From Halieaceae bacterium (GTDB lineage: Bacteria; Pseudomonadota; Gammaproteobacteria; Pseudomonadales; Halieaceae): 14,683 bases of DNA. The translations under genes and the position numbers were made by a program. The number at the start of each line of letters is the position of its first letter. Within the stretch, counting starts at the first letter, position 1. The notes under the pieces are model-generated. The model saw only the letters and a list, made by a program, of their open reading frames with translations, had not been told where the DNA came from and searched no databases. Shown one piece after another: positions 7,484 to 14,683 of the stretch. The stretch is from contig DOVB01000235.1 in assembly GCA_003520285.1 (NCBI GenBank), forward strand, positions 1-14,683, read 5' to 3'.

Positions 7484-8827
7484 ATGCATAAATTCCTGAT
7501 CATGAGCATTGTTTGTATAGCGGGCTGCGCAAGCACTACTGTTGTTGATGAGATGTCGCCTCGTGAATATGGCTCGACGCCGGAACTGGTGGCTCCAGAG
7601 CAGCGTGTTCTGCCTGTTGTTCGCCCTGCCAAGGCGGTGGGGTTTGGTGCTGCAGGCATGCCGGTTGCGGCAGCGGGTTGGCGCGTCAATCGCTTTGCCG
7701 AGAACCTTCAACATCCGCGCTGGATGTTGGAATTACCCAACGGCGACGTGCTTGTGGCAGAAACGGATTCTCCCGAGGGCAGTGGTGGTTTCTCTGGTCT
7801 GCAAGGTGCTTTGGCTAAAGCGGTGATGCGCTACGCGGGCTCGGGCTTAGGTAGCCCGGATCGCATAGTACTCCTTAGGGATCAAAATGGGGATGGCCGC
7901 GCCGATCTGCAAAAGGTCTTGCTCACCGATCTCCACTCGCCTTTTGGGATGGCTTTCCTGAATGGGTATCTGTACATAGCGAATACCGATAGTTTAGTGA
8001 GATTTCCCTATGATCTGGGCTCTGAGTCGATTGATGCGCCCGCCGAAATCCTTGCTCCGCTCCCCGCGCTGCCCCTGAATCATCACTGGACCAAATCGCT
8101 TGTTGCCGATTCGGCCGGCAAGTTTTTATATATTGGGGTCGGTAGTAATAGCAATGTTGGGGAAAATGGCATTGCGGTCGAGTATCAGCGCGCTGCGATC
8201 TTACGGTATGAGCTCGAAACGCAAGTTCTGGATGTCTTTGCGGATGGTTTAAGAAATCCAGTCGGCTTAGCGTGGCATCCCGACACCGATATCCTCTGGA
8301 CGGTTGTCAATGAGCGCGATGAGCTCGGAGATCAGCTGGTCCCTGACTACCTCACAGCGGTGAATCTTGGTGATTTTTTTGGGTGGCCCGCCTGGTATAT
8401 GGGGCAGCGACGTGATCCCAGAGTCGGCGATGAGTGGCTAGCGCACCGGTCAGAGGTGGTGCAAATACCCGATTATGCGGTTGGTGCACATACCGCCTCG
8501 CTGGGTCTCGATTTTTATGATCAGCCACACCCCACACTGAAGGGAGCCGCGATTATAGGCCAGCACGGATCTTGGAATCGATCGCAGTATGCCGGATATC
8601 AGGTGATTGCGGTGCCGTTTGTCGATGGTCAGCCAGCGGGCGCTCCTGAAACAGTGTTAAGCGGCTTTATTGGCGAGTCGGGGCAAGCTTTAGGGCGACC
8701 GGTGGGTGTCGATGTGCTCTCTGATGGCGCGATTCTGGTCGCGGACGATGTTGCTAATGTGATCTGGCGGCTGGCACCGAGTGTTGGGTGTCTCGATAAC
8801 GTTGGGTTTGAGTGTGATAGTCAGTAG
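7484..8827 (+). CDS. Sorbosone/glucose dehydrogenase-family lipoprotein
   Basis: This 447-residue protein belongs to the PQQ-type soluble glucose/sorbosone dehydrogenase beta-propeller family. The N-terminus MHKFLIMSIVCIAGC is a short lipoprotein signal with lipobox IAGC, so C15 would be lipidated and the protein anchored in the outer or inner membrane facing the periplasm. Propeller hallmarks are HPRWMLELPNGDVLVAET (about 78-94), a calcium-loop-like DQNGDGRAD (133-141), GLRNPVGLAWHP (255-266), NERDELGDQLVPD (276-288) and GQHGSWNRSQ (359-368). Longer open frame exists upstream to 7301, but the lipoprotein signal fixes the ATG at 7484; only a weak AAAGAG precedes it. Two cysteines near the C-terminus (C436, C444) may pair. 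Oxidation of a sugar or aldehyde is the family expectation; the real substrate and PQQ dependence are unproven. Confidence 0.88.
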   Translation: MHKFLIMSIVCIAGCASTTVVDEMSPREYGSTPELVAPEQRVLPVVRPAKAVGFGAAGMPVAAAGWRVNRFAENLQHPRWMLELPNGDVLVAETDSPEGSGGFSGLQGALAKAVMRYAGSGLGSPDRIVLLRDQNGDGRADLQKVLLTDLHSPFGMAFLNGYLYIANTDSLVRFPYDLGSESIDAPAEILAPLPALPLNHHWTKSLVADSAGKFLYIGVGSNSNVGENGIAVEYQRAAILRYELETQVLDVFADGLRNPVGLAWHPDTDILWTVVNERDELGDQLVPDYLTAVNLGDFFGWPAWYMGQRRDPRVGDEWLAHRSEVVQIPDYAVGAHTASLGLDFYDQPHPTLKGAAIIGQHGSWNRSQYAGYQVIAVPFVDGQPAGAPETVLSGFIGESGQALGRPVGVDVLSDGAILVADDVANVIWRLAPSVGCLDNVGFECDSQ

Positions 8828-8943
8828 CTAGGGTCCTGCGCGCAAGAACTCGCATCAAGCTTTACGCTCGTGAACTCTGGCTAGCCGCTGATTTGGAGAC
8901 TGTCTCGATGTTTCAGCATTGGTAGTCATTGTTGGGTTGGTGC

Positions 8944-8989
8944 TGCTACCAATGGCGAGTCCCTTTGACTCGCCCCGTTTTCGGTAGCA
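8944..8989. terminator. Nested stem-loop between convergent genes
   Basis: An 8-bp perfect hairpin (GGCGAGTC at 8954-8961 with GACTCGCC at 8967-8974, 5-nt loop) is enclosed by a second perfect 7-bp pair, TGCTACC (8944-8950) with GGTAGCA (8983-8989). A short GTTTTC follows the inner stem on the plus strand. Lying between the stop codons of the dehydrogenase-like gene and katG, it probably ends transcription from one or both sides. The 10-bp palindrome GTTTGCAAAC is close by at 8995-9004. The rest of 8828-9017 shows no gene. Confidence 0.55.
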
Positions 8990-9017
8990 ACACCGTTTGC
9001 AAACACTGCCTGAACGA

Positions 9018-11222
<2,205 letters not shown>

Positions 11223-11301
11223 ATGATCATTTAAGTAATAGTATTTATCGATCGTATTGATCACATGAATGGGGTACTCCGACCATTTTTTATTTGCGCA
11301 G

Positions 11302-11320
11302 TCCAGCTATGATAGCTGGA
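11302..11320. promoter_or_regulatory. 19-bp perfect palindrome upstream of katG
   Basis: TCCAGCTAT (11302-11310) and ATAGCTGGA (11312-11320) are exact inverse complements around a single central G, 125 bp upstream of katG. No T tract follows on either strand, so a dimeric regulator's operator is more likely than a terminator. The remainder of 11321-11644 contains short open frames on both strands with no recognisable protein family and a few short dyads (for example 11539-11568 and 11593-11608); nothing there is called a gene. Confidence 0.5.
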
Positions 11321-11644
11321 GAGTGAACACGGTTGATTACTCGAATCCGTCGTTAGCTGAAAACAGATGTGGTGGGTCATCAGCCGCGGGGAACAAGCCG
11401 ATCTGGGGCGTTCTTGCGTGTTCGCCTTTCATCCACAAACCCAACACGATCTTTGTTATCACGATCGGATCTTTTATCGAGTCATTCACCTTCAGTGGTA
11501 ATTGGCCCGACTGGCATGTCCACTCCAGCTGAAGTGCTAGTGACTAGGCAAACACGTGTCCAGTCACTGCAGGGTATTCCAATGACAGTGGCGTCACCAC
11601 CGAGTGACCGTCTCATAACACCTGCCTGAAAAATTAGACCGAGT

Positions 11645-13858
11645 TTACCAGATCCGGATGCGTTTTTCCGGTGGCAGGTAGAGGGCATCGTCCTCGTTTA
11701 CACCGAAGGCGTCATACCATTCGTTCATATTCCGCACGACGCCATTGATCCGGTATTGCGGCGGCGAGTGTGGACCGGTCTTCAGCTGCTGACGGAGTGC
11801 CTCCTCGCGGTACTTCGACTGCCAGATCTGCGCACAGGCGAGGAAGAAGCGCTGGTCACCGGTTAACCCATCAATGACAGGTGCTTGTTCGGATTCGCTG
11901 ATCACCCCGTCGCCATCGGCATCGAGACTTAGCTGATAGGCCCTGTAGGACATCGACAGCCCGCCAAGGTCACCGATATTTTCGCCCAGCCCGAGGCGAC
12001 CATTCACGCAGGTCGTACCGCCATCAAGCGGGCAATATCTGTCATATTGGGACGCTAGCGCATCTCCGAGCTGTCGGAAAGCCGCCTGATCCTCAGGTGT
12101 CCACCAGTTGCTCAGCGCGCCTGCTGCATTGAACTTGGCGCCCTGATCGTCAAAGCCGTGTCCCATCTCATGACCGATCACGCCACCGATGGCGCCGTAA
12201 TTGACGGCTGGATCGGCTGCGAGATTAAAAAATGGCGGCTGCAGGATTGCCGCTGGAAAGACAATCTCGTTAAAGCTCGGATTGTAGTAGGCGTTAACCG
12301 TCTGTGGGGTCATGAACCATTCGGTTTTGTCGACGGTGCTGCCAAGGTCTGCGAGGTTGTCTTGCCGCGCCCATTTGCGGGTCGCCATCAAATTCTCCAG
12401 CGCGTTGCCTCCGACAATCAGCGTGTCGTAGGTCTCGAAAGTTTCCGGATAGCCGATCTTGGGATTGAAGCTATCGAGCTTTTCTCGAGCCTTCACCTTC
12501 GTTGCATCGCTCATCCAGCCGAGCTCTGCGAGATTGACGGCCATCGCCTTGCGAAGGTTGGTGACCAGGTCGTCCATCGCTGCTTTGCTCGCCGGTGGGA
12601 AATAACGTTCTACAAAGACCTTGCCAATGGCTTCCCCCATCACGCCTTCAGTTGAGGAGACTGCGCGCTTCCAGCGTTCGCGCTGGTCAGGTTGACCACG
12701 CAGGACAGTGCCGTAGAAGGCAAAGACCTCATCATCGATTTCCTTGGGGAGAACGCTGGCGTGATCGATCAGGAAATGGGCCTTAAGATAGGCTTTCCAA
12801 GTCTCGAGCGGTGTGTTAGCGGCAAGTCTCATCATGGCTGGGAAACCGCCGCCCAGTTTTTTTGCATCCGCTTCGGTCAGGCCCGCCTCGCTGAGCTCAT
12901 CAGCGGTGGGCGGTATCTGGGCAACAAGGAAATATTCTTCACCACCGACACCGAGTGTATTGAGCACTGCGGCCGATGGGAAGGGCTCTGAGAGCGCATG
13001 GAATTCTTCCTGGCTCAGCTTGTTATAGGTGATTTCCGGGTTGCGCGAGAGGGTACGATCCCAATGCGTTTTGGCCATTTCGGTCTCGAATGTCATTACT
13101 TCAGACGCTGTGGTAGCTGGATCGTCATAGTCTAACTGTGCAAGCATCCGGGTCAGCAACTTGACATATTGCACTCTCAGCTCGACCGACTTTTCGTCAT
13201 CGTTTAAGTAATAGTCTCGGTCGGGTAGCCCGAGGCCGCTCAATCCCATCTGGAAAATATAGGTCTCCGGATCCTTGCGATCGACAAAGACATAGCCGCT
13301 GATCGGAGACGAAAAGCCGATCGTCGCAATTACCTTCGCGAGATCTTCCAGACCGGCGATCGCGTCGATCTGATCTAAATAGGGCTGGGCCGGGGTGAGG
13401 CCCGCTGCATTAATTGTGTCGATGTCGAGAAAGGCATTGTAAAAGGTAGCGATCTTGCCTTCAGGTGTGTCTCGGTCCGGCTCTGCTTCGGCAAGATCTT
13501 CAATGATCAGGCGCACGCGCTGTTCAGATTTCTCGCCCAGCAGGTCAAAAGCACCGTACCGCGAACGATCGGCGGGGATCTCGAATGTCTCGATCCACTT
13601 TCCATTGACAAACTGATTGAAATCGTCGCCGGGCTTTATACCGCGATGTCCGTTGGTGAGGTTGACGCCCCAATGACCCCAGGTGTCGGGCGCGGAAAGC
13701 TCAAGCCCTTCAGCTGTAAGATATTTTTCAGGGCCTTGGGGCTGCGCGGGGGTGGCAGTTTCATTGCCGCCAAGGCTAGCTGAAAGCGTTTCAGCGAGCG
13801 CTGTTGAACACGCCGTATTCAGCGCCATTACCGCGGCGCCAAGGAATAGTCTATTCAT
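11645..13858 (-). CDS. M13-family zinc metallopeptidase (neprilysin/PepO type)
   Basis: This exported endopeptidase of 737 residues belongs to the M13 family, which cuts small peptides. The N-terminus MNRLFLGAAVMALNTACST with ALA-E after it is a signal peptide; signal peptidase I cleavage near ALA|E fits better than lipidation at the cysteine, whose lipobox is poor. The N-terminal domain begins around GIKPGDDFNQFVNGKW. Catalytic elements are NAYY (522-525), HEMGH (563-567, zinc ligands H563 and H567, catalytic E564) and ENIGD (626-630, third ligand E626), and the chain ends in RIRIW, lacking the usual C-terminal Cys. A twelve-residue EF-hand-type loop (DADGDGVISESE, 646-657) is inserted after the third-ligand helix. 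The ATG at 13858 has AGAGGA upstream; a longer frame from 13933 overlaps a promoter-like site. It appears somewhat richer in GC than its neighbours, so transfer is possible. Confidence 0.95.
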   Translation of the reverse strand: MNRLFLGAAVMALNTACSTALAETLSASLGGNETATPAQPQGPEKYLTAEGLELSAPDTWGHWGVNLTNGHRGIKPGDDFNQFVNGKWIETFEIPADRSRYGAFDLLGEKSEQRVRLIIEDLAEAEPDRDTPEGKIATFYNAFLDIDTINAAGLTPAQPYLDQIDAIAGLEDLAKVIATIGFSSPISGYVFVDRKDPETYIFQMGLSGLGLPDRDYYLNDDEKSVELRVQYVKLLTRMLAQLDYDDPATTASEVMTFETEMAKTHWDRTLSRNPEITYNKLSQEEFHALSEPFPSAAVLNTLGVGGEEYFLVAQIPPTADELSEAGLTEADAKKLGGGFPAMMRLAANTPLETWKAYLKAHFLIDHASVLPKEIDDEVFAFYGTVLRGQPDQRERWKRAVSSTEGVMGEAIGKVFVERYFPPASKAAMDDLVTNLRKAMAVNLAELGWMSDATKVKAREKLDSFNPKIGYPETFETYDTLIVGGNALENLMATRKWARQDNLADLGSTVDKTEWFMTPQTVNAYYNPSFNEIVFPAAILQPPFFNLAADPAVNYGAIGGVIGHEMGHGFDDQGAKFNAAGALSNWWTPEDQAAFRQLGDALASQYDRYCPLDGGTTCVNGRLGLGENIGDLGGLSMSYRAYQLSLDADGDGVISESEQAPVIDGLTGDQRFFLACAQIWQSKYREEALRQQLKTGPHSPPQYRINGVVRNMNEWYDAFGVNEDDALYLPPEKRIRIW

Positions 13859-13889
13859 TTTTCGGTCCTCTTGTAGTTTGTCAGAAAAG

Positions 13890-13917
13890 TCGATAAGCCA
13901 GATGGTCACTTCGTCAA
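13890..13917 (-). promoter_or_regulatory. Possible promoter of the M13 peptidase gene
   Basis: On the minus strand TTGACG (13912-13917, five of six consensus bases) and TATCGA (13890-13895) are 16 bp apart and end about 31 bp before the start codon at 13858. The -10 match is weak. Its position inside the longer open frame supports the inner start. Confidence 0.35.
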
Positions 13918-14034
13918 CCGTTCGGGGGTTCAAAAAAATGACTGGCGCTATTCAGCAGGCTGCGGAACGCCGCATCCACCCTTGTTATTGTCTGTACCCA
14001 ATAGGGCTTCTCCATTTAGGGTCACTTGACCAAT

Positions 14035-14084
14035 ATATCACTTGCCGCTCTGCCTTGCGGCCACAGATCTATCGGCAGTGATAT
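14035..14084. other. Long imperfect stem-loop in the intergenic region
   Basis: ATATCACTTGCCG (14035-14047) pairs with CGGCAGTGATAT (14073-14084), 12 bp with a single bulged T. The 25-nt loop contains a smaller GCC/GGC hairpin (14052-14061). It has no T tract and no adjacent gene end. It may be an RNA structure, a cruciform operator or the remnant of a small mobile repeat; nothing in it decides between these. A small dyad, GGTCA-CT-TGACC, lies just left at 14020-14031. Confidence 0.45.
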
Positions 14085-14320
14085 CCGATCTTGAAGCTGA
14101 TAGTACACATTAGGCTGGCTCAGATCCCCCGCACATAAAAACGCGCCAAAATGTGACTAATATACGACGAACAGAAAACGATGATAAAACAACAAAAACG
14201 CTAAGATGACCAACCCAAGCAGCAAGCTATCGGAATGGTATCTAAAGGCTCAAAAGCCATTGCGAAAATAGTCACCCTTCTCACCGAATAACCACCGAAA
14301 TACCTGCACACAACTTGACT

Positions 14321-14474
14321 GCACTCGTTTAGTGCGGGTCTGGGGCGAGAAAGCTTATTAAAAGCGCTCGCCCCAGACGCCAAACCGCGAGGTAAGACAA
14401 TCGTAAAGGCCCTGTGCCAGACCGGCGAAAGGGCCAGAGCACAGGCCTGACTACCCGAAAAGCAGGCAGGCTGC
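14321..14474 (+). ncRNA. Candidate structured RNA, four consecutive hairpins
   Basis: Four stems follow one another. Hairpin 1: GCACT/AGTGC (14321-14335, 5-nt loop). Hairpin 2: a perfect 12-bp stem GTCTGGGGCGAG/CTCGCCCCAGAC (14338-14378) capped by GCTT/AAGC. Hairpin 3: AGGCC plus TGTGC pairing with GCACA plus GGCCT with one bulged C (14407-14448). Hairpin 4: GCAG/CTGC (14462-14474). A GGCT/AGCC hairpin precedes them (14247-14258) and a CCTGA/TCAGG hairpin follows (14515-14531). There is no T tract, so these are not simple terminators. The cluster sits 195 bp upstream of the gene start at 14669 on the plus strand and could be its leader, a separate RNA or a DNA-level structure. Strand is assumed from that neighbour. 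It matches no RNA family recognised here. Confidence 0.35.
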
Positions 14475-14668
14475 AGCAACCCCGCTATTTTGGATGCTCT
14501 TCATTAGTTTAGGCCCTGATATAGGTTCAGGTTCGAGCGGGCACTAGATGATGAGCAATGTCTTGATATCGTTTTGCGCTGTTGTCATAAAAGGGTCATC
14601 ACACGGTCGTTTTTTTGCAATCTGACAACACAATACTGAGCCTATTCATTAGGGTGGAGACGCAAATA

Positions 14669-14683
14669 ATGAACGGTTCTGAA
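14669..14683 (+). CDS. Start of an unidentified gene, truncated at the window edge
   Basis: An ATG at 14669 is preceded by GGGTGGAG with about 9 nt between GGAG and the start, a good ribosome-binding site. Only five codons (MNGSE) remain in the window, so the product cannot be named. The call rests on the ribosome-binding site and on the long non-coding stretch before it, which suits a promoter and leader. Confidence 0.45.

Noticed and set aside
11369..11688. Short open frames on both strands between katG and the peptidase gene
   Set aside because: No recognised domain, no convincing ribosome-binding site, and the minus-strand frame overlaps the peptidase 3' end.
12158..12655. 165-residue plus-strand frame opposite the M13 gene
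   Set aside because: It is the antisense shadow of a clearly conserved peptidase domain.
13203..13215. 13-bp word shared with 11230-11242
   Set aside because: One copy lies inside the peptidase coding region and there is no extended similarity around it, so chance is the simpler reading.
14332..14336. Group II intron 5' end (GTGCG)
   Set aside because: The word is part of a small hairpin, there is no domain V, and the distance to the next gene is too short for domains I-III.
14327..14385. Integron attC-like site (GTTTAGT ... GCCAAAC around a stem)
   Set aside because: The two seven-base core-like words are in the wrong order for attC and each has a mismatch at the fourth position; no integron cassette or integrase is near.
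14201..14479. 92-residue minus-strand open frame
   Set aside because: It coincides with the hairpin cluster, shows no family or good ribosome-binding site, and its composition looks like translated structured DNA.
14532..14538. tRNA T-loop (TTCGAGC)
   Set aside because: The flanking bases do not pair as a T stem and no acceptor or anticodon arm is found.

Overview
The window looks like chromosomal DNA from a marine-type gammaproteobacterium. The convergent block of ribonuclease T, class II dihydroorotase and argininosuccinate synthase resembles the rnt-pyrC-argG neighbourhood known from Pseudomonas and Cellvibrionales-like bacteria. The moderate GC content and the housekeeping proteins fit that group. 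This placement is inference from gene content, not from a search.

Layout, left to right. (1) 1-1222, plus strand: the C-terminal end of an RND/MMPL-type membrane protein, a small cysteine-cluster protein (YkgJ type) and a stand-alone LON substrate-binding-domain protein. They are chained by 14-nt and 1-nt overlaps and read as one operon. (2) 1226-2901, minus strand: rnt and pyrC overlap by 4 nt and converge on the first block with only 3 nt between stop codons. (3) 3028-4248, plus: argG, followed by a strong intrinsic terminator. (4) 4296-5632: an acyltransferase gene (minus) whose last codons and stop lie inside a tandem-repeat array. Its upstream region holds a second array, a 5-bp microsatellite. 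(5) 5633-7312, minus: panD and an MFS transporter. Divergent from them is a secreted lipoprotein of the sorbosone/glucose dehydrogenase beta-propeller family (7484-8827). (6) 9018-11177, minus: katG, with a nested hairpin beyond its stop and perfect dyads upstream. (7) 11645-13858, minus: an exported M13 (neprilysin/PepO) metallopeptidase that carries an EF-hand-like loop in its catalytic domain. (8) 13859-14668: a long non-coding stretch with several strong stem-loops, leading into the first five codons of a gene that runs off the right edge.

Most genes are core metabolism: pyrimidine synthesis (pyrC), arginine synthesis (argG), beta-alanine for pantothenate (panD), RNA 3' trimming (rnt) and peroxide defence (katG). 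No integrase, transposase, CRISPR array, rRNA or tRNA was found. The less ordinary signals are the two repeat arrays flanking the acyltransferase, the EF-hand insertion in the M13 peptidase, the near-perfect dyads around katG, and the structured non-coding region ahead of the truncated gene at the right end. That last region is the best candidate for an undescribed RNA element, but its nature depends on the gene beyond the window.
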